DNA of 64,000 bases from JBBRZM01 sp963813635 (GCA_963813635.1 CAWEZO010000011.1:186001-250000), one strand, 5' to 3'; positions 38,323 through 51,215 are shown, counted from the stretch's first letter. A program made the numbers and translations. Notes: generated by a model from the sequence alone, not told the origin.

Positions 38323-38374
38323 CGAAGTCTTCGGCACGAGTCACACCGGGGCGCAGACGTTGCAATACGCTGCG

Positions 38375-39928
38375 TTACTTCAGCAGGTGCACGGGGTCGC
38401 CCACGATGTTGACGGACCAGGTGGTGCGGTCAGTCGGGGTGGTCCCCACCGCGTAGCGCACTTTCCACCAGGTCTTCGTGCCGTAGAGGGTCGAGTAGTT
38501 GTTCGGCAGCTTGACGTCGAGGGTGACATAGCGGTCGTTGTATCGACTGCTGCTCTGCAGACCGCTGAACGGCTGGGCACCGGTACCCGAGACGTCGAGC
38601 GACGTGCCGCTCCCGCTACAACCGCCTGTCGGCGGTGTCGGCGGGTTGCACTGCGTCGACCACGAGAACGACGCCGGGCTTCCGTTCGGATCGAGTATCT
38701 GGAGGCTGTTCGCGCCCTCGCCGGGGTCGAACAGGGTGAGCCGCATGGTCTTGCCTGCATGGACCGGGTCGATTTGGGCCAGGTAGAAGTCGGCGGTCGC
38801 GCCGGGCAGGGTCGCGTAGATCGACATGTCGGTGACCGCGTGGATCTGCGGGCACGAGGCCGAGTAACCCGGCGCGCCAACGATTGTCGTGCAGGTCGAG
38901 GGCGTGGTCCCGGTGTAATTGGAGGCCGTGCTCCCGGTGTAAGTGTGGAGGCCGAACCCATTCGATGCGCGGCTGTTCGACTGACCGCCCGCCGTTCGCA
39001 CCCGGACGTAATACTGACCCTCCTGCGGGCTGGTCCAGGTGTACAGGTTCGTCCACGCGTTCTTGTACGTCACCGGCGAACCCGGCAAGAAGGTGATCGT
39101 GCGTAACAGGGTCAGGTGTGACAGGTCGAGCGGTGTCGGGTTGCGGTCGTAGACCTCGAAGATTGTTGTGACGGTCGGGGAACCGACGAGCGAACCATCG
39201 GGCCGTGAGTCGGCGAAGTACGGGGCGTCGAAGGCGTCGAGCTTGAGTGAGGGCGCGCCCGGGGGCAGGTCGATCGCGTAGAGGTAGCCGTTGGGGTCGT
39301 AGGCGGCGTTGGCGGTGCCGCCCGAGGGCTGGCACTGGGTCGCACCGGTCGAGTACGTCTCGTATTTCGCGAGCTTGTCGTCGCCGCTCTCGTGGCCGGA
39401 GCAATAGCCGCTGACCGCGGCCCAGAAGTTCTCCCGGTCGGCGCCCGGAACGAGGTCCCCGGTGCCGAAGGTGTTCTTGGGGCTCCCCATGGGAACCGGG
39501 AGCACATACTCGGCCGTCGATGACCGCGCGATCTTCTGGCCCTTGAACACGAGCGACGAGAAGAATTGGGCCGCCTTGTTGTCGGTGATGGTCACCGACA
39601 GCTGCCGGTTCTTGCCGGGGACCTGGTCGACACTCACGGTGATGTTGTTGACGCCGTCCTGGAAGCCGTTCCTTGCCGCCGCGGTGAGGGCGTGCGTCTT
39701 GGCCTGCGTGAAATCGGGCATCCAGACGACACCGGCGAGCGCGGCGGCGTCGGCGCCACGCTTGAGCTGCGCGGCGCGCGCGTACCAGCTGCCGAAGTCG
39801 ACGGTGAACGCCGCGGACACGAACAGGACCGGCAAGATGATCGCCAGAATGATCGTCACGTAACCTTGCTCGTCGCGACGGCTGGTCGGAAGGGCACCAC
39901 GGCGGAATGCAGATCGACGTGTGCGCAT
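38375..39928 (-). CDS. TadG-like pilus-assembly protein
   Basis: A 517-residue protein with the N-terminal TadE/G anchor: basic start, then EQGYVTIILAIILPVLFVSAAFTVDFGSWY (membrane helix near residues 20-40) and RAAQLKRGADAAALAGV typical of TadG. The remainder is a large secreted part rich in Ser, Thr, Gly and aromatic residues (Cys-containing loops such as SGYCSGHE and TPPTGGCSGSGTS) that I cannot assign. ATG 39928 overlaps the upstream TadE stop by one base (TGATG). An in-frame TTG at 40210 is rejected because it lies inside that gene. No Tad ATPase or prepilin genes are close. Confidence 0.82.
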   Translation of the reverse strand: MRTRRSAFRRGALPTSRRDEQGYVTIILAIILPVLFVSAAFTVDFGSWYARAAQLKRGADAAALAGVVWMPDFTQAKTHALTAAARNGFQDGVNNITVSVDQVPGKNRQLSVTITDNKAAQFFSSLVFKGQKIARSSTAEYVLPVPMGSPKNTFGTGDLVPGADRENFWAAVSGYCSGHESGDDKLAKYETYSTGATQCQPSGGTANAAYDPNGYLYAIDLPPGAPSLKLDAFDAPYFADSRPDGSLVGSPTVTTIFEVYDRNPTPLDLSHLTLLRTITFLPGSPVTYKNAWTNLYTWTSPQEGQYYVRVRTAGGQSNSRASNGFGLHTYTGSTASNYTGTTPSTCTTIVGAPGYSASCPQIHAVTDMSIYATLPGATADFYLAQIDPVHAGKTMRLTLFDPGEGANSLQILDPNGSPASFSWSTQCNPPTPPTGGCSGSGTSLDVSGTGAQPFSGLQSSSRYNDRYVTLDVKLPNNYSTLYGTKTWWKVRYAVGTTPTDRTTWSVNIVGDPVHLLK

Positions 39929-40524
39929 CACGACTCCTTCGGCTCGAGTTGCATGACCGCGTTGGCCTGCACGGGAAAGAAGCTGCCGAACACCTGGGTC
40001 ACAGCAGACGTCTTCACCATGACCAGCACGCCGAGGTAGTCGTTGCCCACGGACTGCACGGCCTGGCGTGATGTCGGGCACCACGCGAAGTCCGGTTGCC
40101 CGGCCGTACACCCCGGCCCGTTGAAGCTGCCCGCCGGCAGGCTCGAGAGCTGGGCGCCGGTGTAGACGTTGCAGCTCCCGTTCTGCGAGGTGGGCGTGGC
40201 ACCCGAGCAACCCGTGGGGATCGCCCCGGTCGCGTTCGTCGACTTGTACACGACGACGTACTGAACGCTCGAGAGGTTGTCGTTCAAGGCCGACTTGACG
40301 CTCTGCAGCAGGTTGTAGTCGGCCATGCGGTCGTTTCGGAGGCCCGAGCCCACCCGGGCACCTGCACGGGCGGCCGTCTCGACATTGAGCTTGATGCTGA
40401 ACGCCAACCCGAACTCGACGATGCCGAACACGAGGAGCATCACGACCGGCGCGATGACCGCGAACTCGACCAAGGCCACACCGCGCTCGTCTCGTGAGTG
40501 TCGTCGGAGCCGGCTGATGTTCAT
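39928..40524 (-). CDS. TadE-like minor pilin protein (second of pair)
   Basis: A 198-residue TadE-family protein. Basic start (NISRLRRHSRDERG), then ALVEFAVIAPVVMLLVFGIVEFGLAF with the conserved Glu after the processing site and the helix, then ARAGARVGSG and a secreted domain with four Cys residues. ATG 40524 overlaps the upstream gene stop (ATGA). It closely resembles its neighbour 40521-41129 in layout, so the pair probably arose by duplication. Part of a three-gene operon whose products likely assemble at the cell surface. Confidence 0.85.
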   Translation of the reverse strand: MNISRLRRHSRDERGVALVEFAVIAPVVMLLVFGIVEFGLAFSIKLNVETAARAGARVGSGLRNDRMADYNLLQSVKSALNDNLSSVQYVVVYKSTNATGAIPTGCSGATPTSQNGSCNVYTGAQLSSLPAGSFNGPGCTAGQPDFAWCPTSRQAVQSVGNDYLGVLVMVKTSAVTQVFGSFFPVQANAVMQLEPKES

Positions 40525-41129
40525 TGTCTCGGCTCGATGCGCATCACCGTGTCGGTGGTGAACGTGACGCTCCCTCCGAGCACGCCGGTCAAGTTCCGAT
40601 GGTTGGCCTTCACGTACACGCCGATGTAGTCGGGAGGCCCGTGCGCGCCGAGGAGGGCGTACTTGCGATCCGTCGGGCACCAGAACCTGTCAACCTTCAA
40701 GGTCGGACCGGGGGGACCGGGGACGCAGTTGAAGTCGGTGGACGGCCGCGCGAGGTCGGTGCCCACGTACCGGTTGCAGCCCCGAACCGACGGGGTGTTG
40801 GTCACACTGGCGGTGAGACAACTCGTCGGCACACGATCCGAGGGCGAAGTCGCGCGGTACACGATGACCAGTTGGACGTCGCTGCTGGAGATCCCGGTGT
40901 TCGCGCCCGCGACCGACTGGAGCACCTGGTAGTCGGCGAGCACATCGTTGCCACTGCCCGACGCGGCGCGAGCCCCGACCACGCTCATGTTGTTGACCGT
41001 GAGCTTGCCGTAGAACGCGTAGCCGAACTCGATGACCCCGAACAGCAGGAGGAAGACCAGGGGCGTCACCAGCGCGGCTTCGACCAGCACCGCTCCGCGC
41101 TCGCCTGCCCGGTTCCCAGAAACGCTCAT
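40521..41129 (-). CDS. TadE-like minor pilin protein (first of pair)
   Basis: A 202-residue TadE-family protein: NRAGERGAVLVEAALVTPLVFLLLFGVIEFGYAF at the start with the conserved Glu residues and membrane helix, then ARAASGSGNDVLADYQVLQSV, which parallels the ARVGSG and DYNLLQSV segments of the next gene. The secreted part has several Cys residues. GTG or ATG starts compete; ATG 41129 gives the usual short basic leader, ATG 41138 adds three residues. First gene of the TadE-TadE-TadG run. Confidence 0.85.
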   Translation of the reverse strand: MSVSGNRAGERGAVLVEAALVTPLVFLLLFGVIEFGYAFYGKLTVNNMSVVGARAASGSGNDVLADYQVLQSVAGANTGISSSDVQLVIVYRATSPSDRVPTSCLTASVTNTPSVRGCNRYVGTDLARPSTDFNCVPGPPGPTLKVDRFWCPTDRKYALLGAHGPPDYIGVYVKANHRNLTGVLGGSVTFTTDTVMRIEPRQ

Positions 41130-41164
41130 ACACGTCATACTAGCGCAAAAAGTGGTAACTGATT

Positions 41165-41184
41165 CATAGCCATGCGATGCTATG
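41165..41184. promoter_or_regulatory. short palindrome upstream of the tad-like operon
   Basis: CATAGC at 41165-41170 and GCTATG at 41179-41184 form a 6-bp inverted repeat with an eight-base spacer, 36 bases before the first TadE start. The area is unusually AT-rich for this chromosome. It could be an operator, but nothing identifies a regulator. Confidence 0.3.
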
Positions 41185-41375
41185 CGATTTCGCCTGAAGG
41201 GGCTTCCGACGCCGTATTCGTTTCCGTCGAATCGTCGCGGCCCGCACGCCGAAGAGCGCTCTTCGGGCGCACCGAATCCCTGCTTCCGCGGTCGCGCGGG
41301 CAACTGAGGGACTTGCAAAGCGGTGCTCCTGCCCGGCTCAGCTACGTCCCGTGCGGGCACGGAAGGACAGGCGCG

Positions 41376-42383
41376 TTACGCGACGGCTACGCCTTCGAAC
41401 ACCGCCGCCTTCACCCGCGCCGCGCGAGCTCGGCAAGAAACGGGGTGGGTTCGACCAGCACACCCAACCCGTGCGTACCCCCGCCCACGTCGGTACGCAC
41501 GCCGGCGCTCGGCATCAGGCCGGCCAGCGTCGCGGCCGCGACCGCAAGCACGGTGCCTGCCGCTACCGCGGTGCGCTCGATGACCCCGTACACGATCGGT
41601 TCGGCGTGCTTGACCGCGAACACCCCAGACCTCGACGCGTGCCGCACCCCACTCTTCGTCGAGCGAGTGACGACCCGGAACTGACCAACGCCGTCGCACG
41701 GGAGGCTCCGAGAAGCGGACGCTCAGGCGGCTCGCATGTGGGAACGCCTCGACCAGGAGATCGGTGCCCGACGAGACGAGCTCGCAATCGAGCGCGCCGA
41801 CAGGATCCGGAAACCACGACAGCTCGGGTCCGCGGCGGCGGACGGGCCGCCACACTCCCTCGTGCCACTCGCGCGGTTCCTCTCGCCGCGCCCGCCGCAC
41901 CGACGACACACACGCCGGTCCGGCCGCGCCGGCGCGCGACACGTGCACCTCATCCACGCGGTCGAGCGCGCCCGCCGCGTGCTGGGCGAGCACGTCGGAC
42001 AAGCCGGGCGCAAGCCCGCAGCCGGCCGCCAGCACCACGCCTGCGGCGCGCGCGGAGCCGTGGAGCCTGCCCAGCTCGCTGATCGCGTCAGCGTCGTCAC
42101 TCGCGGACACGAACGGAATGCCCGCGTCGATCGCCTGCTTCGCGTACGCGCTGTCGAGACCGGGCGGCACCGCAGCCGCCACCACGTCGACGCCGGGTGG
42201 AATCGGGTCGGACGTGGAGAGTCGTACAGCCTCCACCCGCGAGCCGCCGCTGTCGGCCATCGACCGCGCGCGCCGGCCGTGCCGGTCGGCCACGAGGAGG
42301 CGGTCGACGTGCGGCGTATCGAGCAGTTGGCGGGCCGCGTGGACGCCGACCGCGCCCGCGCCGACAAGAAGCACCGTGGCCAT
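41376..42383 (-). CDS. saccharopine dehydrogenase-like NAD(P)-binding protein, two apparent frameshifts
   Basis: ATG 42383 begins ATVLLVGAGAVGVHAARQLL, a Rossmann fold; further on are VVAAAVPPGLDSAYAKQAIDAG and AAGVVLAAGCGLAPGLSDVLA, typical of saccharopine dehydrogenase-like reductases. Near 41620 one extra G breaks the frame (the next frame gives FAVKHAEPIVYGVIERTAV). At 41420-41421 an extra base (sense GCGCGGCGCG) breaks it again; repair gives Glu-Leu-Ala-Arg-Ala-Arg-Val-Lys and the tail AAVFEGVAVA. The protein would have about 335 residues. The substrate is not known. It is followed in direction by the TadE genes after 240 bases, probably a separate unit. Confidence 0.75.
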   Translation of the reverse strand: MATVLLVGAGAVGVHAARQLLDTPHVDRLLVADRHGRRARSMADSGGSRVEAVRLSTSDPIPPGVDVVAAAVPPGLDSAYAKQAIDAGIPFVSASDDADAISELGRLHGSARAAGVVLAAGCGLAPGLSDVLAQHAAGALDRVDEVHVSRAGAAGPACVSSVRRARREEPREWHEGVWRPVRRRGPELSWFPDPVGALDCELVSSGTDLLVEAFPHASRLSVRFSEPPVRRRWSVPGRHSLDEEWGAARVEVWGVRGQARRTDRVRGHRAHRGSGRHRACGRGRDAGRPDAERRRAYRRGRGYARVGCAGRTHPVSCRARAARVKAAVFEGVAVA

Positions 42384-42396
42384 CAGTGGCGGTCGT

Positions 42397-42534
42397 TCAT
42401 CGAAAGTCGGGCGCCTCGAGCTCGCGCCAGCCGCCACTCATTGGTGGCACGCCACCTTTGCCGCGCAACTTGATGAGTCCACCGACCAGGATGGCGATAC
42501 CAGCCACCAGGAGTCCCCGCCGGAAAGCCTTCAC
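42397..42534 (-). CDS. very small single-pass membrane protein
   Basis: A 45-residue product from GTG 42534: KAFRRGLLVAGIAILVGGLIKL, one helix, then GKGGVPPMSGGWRELEAPDFR. Located between msrB and the NAD-binding gene in the same direction with gaps of 13-31 bases, which favours a real gene in that operon. No family recognised. Confidence 0.55.
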   Translation of the reverse strand: MKAFRRGLLVAGIAILVGGLIKLRGKGGVPPMSGGWRELEAPDFR

Positions 42535-42565
42535 AGCCCGAAGTGTACCGATGCGCGCGTCGCCA

Positions 42566-42991
42566 TCACCCGGATGAGCGATCGAGGTCCAACGACAACG
42601 AGTTGATGCAGTAGCGCTGGCCGGTCGGCGCCGGACCATCGTCGAACACGTGTCCGAGGTGAGACCCGCAGCGCTTGCACCGCACCTCGGTGCGCGCCAT
42701 GCCGAGACTGCGGTCGGTCACCAGCTCCACGTGCTCCGCATTGGCCGGTTCGAAGAAGCTCGGCCAGCCGGTGCCCGAGTCGAATTTCGTATCCGAGCTG
42801 AAGAGCTCGGCGCCACAGGCAGCGCACCGATACGTACCGTCGTCCTTGACGTGCACGTACTCGCCGGTGAACGGCGCCTCCGTACCTGCGCGCCGCAACA
42901 CCTCGTACTGCTCGGGGGTCAGCTCCCGGCGCCATTCGTCGTCACTCTTCTCCACCTTGTTTGATTCGACCTTGTCCGATTCCGGGCTCAT
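42566..42991 (-). CDS. msrB: peptide-methionine (R)-S-oxide reductase
   Basis: Repairs oxidised methionine (R-epimer) in proteins with thioredoxin as donor. The 141 residues show WRRELTPEQYEVLRRAGTE, APFTGEY, two zinc-binding pairs CAAC and CKRC, GTGWPSFFEP, RCGSHLGHVF and RYCINSLSL with the catalytic Cys near residue 128. ATG 42991 follows GAGGTCGAT; longer in-frame starts add unrelated residues. The gene is intact and cytoplasmic. Confidence 0.95.
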   Translation of the reverse strand: MSPESDKVESNKVEKSDDEWRRELTPEQYEVLRRAGTEAPFTGEYVHVKDDGTYRCAACGAELFSSDTKFDSGTGWPSFFEPANAEHVELVTDRSLGMARTEVRCKRCGSHLGHVFDDGPAPTGQRYCINSLSLDLDRSSG

Positions 42992-43077
42992 CGATCGACC
43001 TCCTCGCCGTGGGTGCGCACAGGCTATGGCGCCGGTGCTTGTACCGTCGCGCGGGTCCGTGGGCAGGGGGGAGGACA

Positions 43078-44245
43078 ATGCGCACCGCCGGTATGCACCG
43101 TGGTCGTCGGTCCGGCGCTGCCGTATCGCTCCTCCTGGCGACCGCGTTGGTCTTCGGCTCGTGCAATTCGTCGGACAAGGCCCCACCCAAGAACGCGTTG
43201 CACCCCACGACGCATCCCCTCGAGCTCACCAACGCGCTCGAAGGCGCGGTTTGATGCGGCCCTGGCGCTGACGATGCGGCTGCTCAACGCGCCCGAGATC
43301 GTGGCCGGGGTGCTGACTTCGGGCGACGGGCGCTGGATCGCGGCGAAGGGCATCGCCGACGTCGAGCGCGAGAAGGCGGCCACTCCGCTCGACCACTTTG
43401 GAATCCGCGATGTCACGACCTCGTTCACGGTGACGGTCCTGCTCCAACTCCTCGACGACGGCAAGGTCCGTCTCGACGACCCGGTCGCCAAATACGTCGA
43501 CGGGGTCCCCGGGGGCGATCAGATCACCGTGCGCGAGCTCGCGAACATGACGAGCGGGCTCGTCGATTACACCCAGCTCGGTCCGTTCCGGGACACGGTG
43601 AACGCTGATCCCACGCATGTCTGGACGGATCGCGAGCTCATCGCACCGGCGCTCGCGACACGGCAGAAATTCCTGCTCGGCACGCAGTACGACTCCAGCC
43701 GCACCAACACGGTGCTCCTCGGACTCGTCATCGCAAAGGTCACGGGTCGCCCGTTCGCGTCCGTGCTCGAGGACCAGATCATCGGCCGTCTCGGCCTCGG
43801 CGGCACGCGATATCTACCCGACCCGGTGCTTCAGCCTGTGGCACTTCCATACCAGATCGATCTCGACACCGACGTCGCGCAACCGTTCGACGTGAGCTAC
43901 ACGGCGTTCGGACCCGCGGGCGGCATGTCGTCCCGCCTCGACGACCTGCTCCAGTGGGGCCGCGTGCTCGGCACCGGCTCGTTGCTCAAGAAGAAGACAC
44001 GGGCGGCACGGCTCGTCCCCCACGTCGCCACGAGTGGGAGCGACTACGCGACCTACGGGCTGGGCATCGGCACGACCTCGGGCTGGCTCGGCTATGCCGG
44101 CGCCGGTTTTGGGTACGCGGCGGCCGTGTACTTCGATCCGAAGACGGCGACCACATTCGCCGCGTTCGTCAATGTGCAGACCGACAAGAACGCGGCGGCG
44201 GTGCTGTTCCTCAACATCGCCGCCGTGATCGCAGCCGCATACTGA
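43078..44245 (+). CDS. beta-lactamase/PBP-like lipoprotein lacking catalytic motifs, one apparent frameshift
   Basis: A class C-fold protein exported as a lipoprotein (LLLATALVFGSC lipobox). The frame breaks near 43245: removing one G from GAAGGCGCGG gives Glu-Ala-Arg-Phe-Asp-Ala-Ala. The fold is clear (LLQLLDDGKVRLDDPVAKYV, ITVRELANMTSGLVDYT, NTVLLGLVIAKVTGRPF, YGLGIG). The active-site SxxK is replaced by DVTT, the YxN motif by YDS and the His of the third motif by Tyr (GYAGAGFGY). About 388 residues. It is probably a non-catalytic binding protein or one with a changed reaction. Confidence 0.78.
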
Positions 44246-44637
44246 GCGGTCCACCCGCTCGGGAACTGGCCCGCGTTCCCTAAAGGAAAACTTGAGCATT
44301 CGCGGACCGGTTCGGGGCTGTCGGCGGTGCTAGATCCGCAGAGCAGGCAGTGAGGAGTTCACCGTTGGCCCTGACCTGGACCGATGACGACGATCGTCGA
44401 CCTCGGTTACACGCGATTGGCTTAGGAAACGCTGCGTGGTGGCGTCGCAGTCGCGAAGGATGGTCGTCCCAACGCCAAGGCGGGCGGCGATCGCCGCCAC
44501 TCCCACCAGCTCGTCGGCGCGGTAGGCCGGCTTCGCCGCGCCTCGATTCGGAGGACATCGCCGGGCACCTCCACCGCTGCCGGGGGCCGGGTCGGTTCGG
44601 TTCGGATCATGCCCGTGGCATCAAGCGCGTCTGCCTG
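44246..44637. other. stretch with no intact gene
   Basis: About 390 bases between the lipoprotein and the glycosyltransferase fragment. Read on the minus strand, a short segment resembles a helix-turn-helix (AAIAARLGVGTTIL), but it is broken by stops. I take it as remnant DNA of an insertion. Confidence 0.35.
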
Positions 44638-45123
44638 ATGCCCTTGTGGAACTGTGGCTTGCTCGCCGCGGCCCTCCAAGCCCGAGGCATGGCCATCTTC
44701 GACGATCTTGGGGTCGGTCCACTCACAGTCAATACGTCGGATGAGATCGAGGCCGCGAACGCCATCGAACTTGATATCGAAAATTTCGCAGGCAGACGCT
44801 CGAAACGCACTAACGCTGTCTGCTGGGCGTCTACCCCTAGTCATGCTGGCTGGTGGTACAAAGTCCAGCACACGTCCATCATCACCATGTGGGAAGCCCG
44901 CAAACTCCCCGAACCGTTCCGAGAGAACCTCCATGAATTCGATACGATCGTTGTCCCGTCTGAACAGAACGTAGAGCTCTTCTCGCAGTACCACCCGAAC
45001 GTGAAATGCATGCCCTTGAGTGTCGATCCGGTCGAATGGAATTACACACCTCGTCAGTCAGGGGCGTTCTTCAATCTTCTGATCGGCGGTAGCGGGCTCC
45101 GCAACGGCACTGCGATCCGCTAG
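44638..45123 (+). pseudogene. glycosyltransferase-like N-terminal fragment
   Basis: About 161 residues ending abruptly at a stop. The best block, WWYKVQHTSIITMWEARKLPEPF followed by EFDTIVVPSEQNVELFSQY and MPLSVDPVEW, is like the acceptor-binding half of family 1/4 glycosyltransferases encoded by phages and bacteria. The donor-binding half is missing. Base composition is lower in GC than the core. It lies among IS481 and alkylsulfatase remnants, so it is probably a transferred gene cut short. Confidence 0.55.
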
Positions 45124-45240
45124 CGCGGTTGCGCCAATCGCGAGGATTGCTAGTGTTTTCTGTCATTGCCTACATCCATCCTTATCGGTATGGATTGTCT
45201 AGCAACGTACCCTACGCCCCGCGGACGGCATAGGCAAGGG

Positions 45241-45279
45241 ACAAAGTCCCCTCCCAGGGTACAAAGTCCCTCCCAGGGT
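45241..45279 (+). repeat. two-copy tandem repeat of about 20 bp
   Basis: ACAAAGTCCCCTCCCAGGGT at 45241-45260 is followed at once by a 19-base copy (45261-45279) that lacks one C. It lies beside the IS481 remnant and may come from insertion-sequence ends. Two copies without spacers do not make a CRISPR. Confidence 0.7.
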
Positions 45280-45289
45280 GGACTTGACG

Positions 45290-45630
45290 CCGGCGTGCAA
45301 GAAATCGATGAACTCCCCAGTTTCTTCACATCGAGATGGATGAGCTCACCGGGGCGGGTCTTCTCGTAGCGGCGGATCACCCGGCCGGTCGGGCGGTCCA
45401 TCCACGCGAGCTGGTTCAGCCCGGCGCGCACCAAGATCCGATGCGGTCGGCTCGAAACGATCCCACAAGCCCCGGGTCGCCCCCACAGCGAACCGTCGCT
45501 ACCACTTCCACGCCGTCGCCGCGGATACACCCATCTCCGCCGCGACCTGCGCCACCGGACGACCCGACTGAATCCGTTCGATCAGCAGCCGTCGACCATG
45601 ACCCGTAAAGCCGAGCGTCAGCGTGCACAC
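45290..45630 (-). pseudogene. IS481-family transposase remnant
   Basis: Beginning at GTG 45630: CTLTLGFTGHGRRLLIERIQ, SGRPVAQVAAEMGVSAATAWKW and then a stop where a Tyr codon is normal (TAG for TAC), followed by RRFAVGATRGLWDR. A deletion then joins it, in another frame, to AGLNQLAWMDRPTGRVIRRYEK and PGELIHLDVKKLG. This is the N-terminal DNA-binding half and the first catalytic block of the family; the rest is lost, so the element is dead. Confidence 0.82.
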
Positions 45631-45686
45631 GACTCTCCCGAGGGTTGGTGGTGGTCAGCACTCCCACCCTCCCTCGGCGGCTCAAC

Positions 45687-45878
45687 TCACCCGCGACGAT
45701 CCTTGACCACGTAGGCCATGATCAGCGCAAGCGGGAAGAAGATCAAGCTGAGGACGAAGAAGCCCAGCCAACTGTGACCTTTGCGGCTTGCCACGCTGGC
45801 AGGCCAGAAGGCGATGGCGATCCAGACAATCAACGTGAGGACGCCGCTGATCACTAATGCGTTGGACATTGCCAACAT
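45687..45878 (-). CDS. small two-helix membrane protein
   Basis: A 63-residue hydrophobic protein: ALVISGVLTLIVWIAIAFWPASVASRKGHSW, then LGFFVLSLIFFPLALIMAYVV and the basic end KDRRG. ATG 45878 follows GAGGAGAGG. It survives intact between two pseudogenes. No assigned function; such proteins occur widely in actinobacteria. Confidence 0.68.
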   Translation of the reverse strand: MLAMSNALVISGVLTLIVWIAIAFWPASVASRKGHSWLGFFVLSLIFFPLALIMAYVVKDRRG

Positions 45879-45905
45879 GAGCCTCTCCTCTTGTGTCGTT
45901 CTGGA

Positions 45906-46235
45906 CTACGGCGTCACGATCGCGAAGTTCGGGTCCACCGGGGCGATGACGGTCCCGTCGGCGACGGCGGCCGTGAGATCCATGGTGCCGGTGACGAGTG
46001 CGATGAGCGTCGGGCGGGCGAGCGTGAAGACGGTGCTGCCGGGCGCCGGTGTGGCCCGGGTGCGATGGCTCAGTGCGCCGTTGCGCAGCTCGGTGACGTA
46101 GGTGGCGCCGATGTCGGTCACCACCCAGGAGAGCACGAGGTGCTCGTGCCAGGCCTTCGGACCGTCGACCCTGATCGCGATGCTGTCCAGCACCTGGCCG
46201 ACCGACAACGCCCCGACGAGGTCGGCCGAAGCCGC
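45906..46235 (-). pseudogene. alkylsulfatase-like C-terminal (SCP2-type) remnant
   Basis: The end of a metallo-beta-lactamase-type alkylsulfatase: LVGALSVGQVLDSIAIRVDGPKAW, then LSWVVTDIGATYVTELRNGALSH and TRPT-like block ARPTLIALVTGTMDL, ending VAPVDPNFAIVTP-like. This is the C-terminal sterol-carrier-like domain of the family. The catalytic HxHxDH region is absent and the upstream sequence is unrelated, so it is a fragment. Confidence 0.65.
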
Positions 46236-46819
46236 GGTGGATACGCAGTCGACTGGACTGACGCGGAAGCATGGGCACGCGGCCCAACGTCCACTCGCGC
46301 CTCGGCGGATCCGACCGCCGCGTACGGGCGCCGGCCCAGCAAGCATCTCCATGCGGGCAGCAAAGACGACGCCGGCCGAGCGAGCGAGATCCTTTGCGGG
46401 TTTGACGAGCAGGCACTCACGCTGACCCGCGACGAAGACGGCCGGCCGGTCCCGGAACTCACGCGTGCGACCACGCTCACGAAGGCAAACACCGCACAGC
46501 CACCGGTCGCCCTCACGATGCTGAAACGGCACGGGGGCGCAGGGCATCCGGCCGGCGACCTCCTCGCCGACGCGGCGAACTCACCTCCCAGCACCTGACC
46601 TGCCCCCACTCCACGCACGCCCCGGCAAGGGGCCGCGAAGCACGCCCCGGCGTCACGTCACAGACGCTCCCGAAAGCGCGATCCGGTCGGGTTTCCAGAT
46701 CGCGCAGCACGGAACCGCGTCGACAATCGCCAACCACCCACCCCGGCGTCAACTTCGATGGGGCCGTGGCCCAACGGTGACCCGAAGCCCCGTCAATGGT
46801 GAAGACCTCGTAGTAGTAG
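46236..46819. other. long gene-free stretch before tRNA-Ile
   Basis: Nearly 600 bases with overlapping open frames on both strands but no family signal, ribosome-binding site or codon pattern to support one. The position suggests decayed insertion DNA at the end of the accessory zone. Confidence 0.45.
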
Positions 46820-46893
<74 letters not shown>

Positions 46894-46957
46894 GGGCGAA
46901 CGGGAGAGGGTAGCAGCCGCGCAGCCGCGCACTCGCGGGGCGAGAGCGCCCGACCTC

Positions 46958-47440
46958 TCACTGCCGACGCGGTTCTTCTTCTTCCTTCACCGTGACCTCG
47001 AGCCCACCGAAGAGCTCGGCGAACATGTTGTAGAACGACGCCGCGATCACGGTCAGGATGACAAGAAGGGCGACAATCACCAGCCCGCTGATCAACGCAC
47101 CCCGGAGCATCTCCGTCGAGAGGAACGTGAAGTTCTTCACGTCGAACAGGTCGCCGAGAAACTTCTCGATGTTGCCCACGACGCCCAACATGTCGGCGAT
47201 GAGCCAAAGGGCGACGAGGGAGACGAGCATCACGAGCATCCCGCAGAGGTAGAAGCACAACGACAGCTTTGTGACCGACCAGAGATCGATCTTCGTGATC
47301 GTCTGGCGATAGCGACGTGCGGCTGGTTTCGGCGCGAGCTTGACCGGCTTCTGCTTCCGCGCCCGCGGCGGCCGGGTCGACGGCGCGGTCGACCGCGGCG
47401 GCGGCGTTGCCGGTGGCACGTTGTCGGCAGCAGTGCCCAT
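46958..47440 (-). CDS. DUF3566 membrane protein next to gyrA
   Basis: A 160-residue protein: Pro/Lys-rich cytoplasmic N-terminus, then the DUF3566 core with IDLWSVTKLSLCFYLCGMLVMLVSLVALWLI (first helix), a loop (VVGNIEKFLGDLF) and LISGLVIVALLVILTVIAASFYNMFAELFGGLEV (second helix), ending in acidic residues. The family lies after gyrA in most actinobacteria; its function is not settled. The gap to gyrA is six bases, so they are probably co-transcribed. Confidence 0.92.
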   Translation of the reverse strand: MGTAADNVPPATPPPRSTAPSTRPPRARKQKPVKLAPKPAARRYRQTITKIDLWSVTKLSLCFYLCGMLVMLVSLVALWLIADMLGVVGNIEKFLGDLFDVKNFTFLSTEMLRGALISGLVIVALLVILTVIAASFYNMFAELFGGLEVTVKEEEEPRRQ

Positions 47441-47446
47441 GGCCAG

Positions 47447-51174
<3,728 letters not shown>

Positions 51175-51215
51175 GGGCTCTACCAACCTTCCTTTGTTGC
51201 GGTGATCTCCGCGAG

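Noticed and set aside
41172..41684. 170-residue + strand frame
   Set aside because: Antisense to the NAD-binding protein gene, with no domain and atypical composition.
45241..45279. CRISPR array
   Set aside because: Two adjacent copies with no spacers and no cas gene; no other spaced repeat series was seen in the window.
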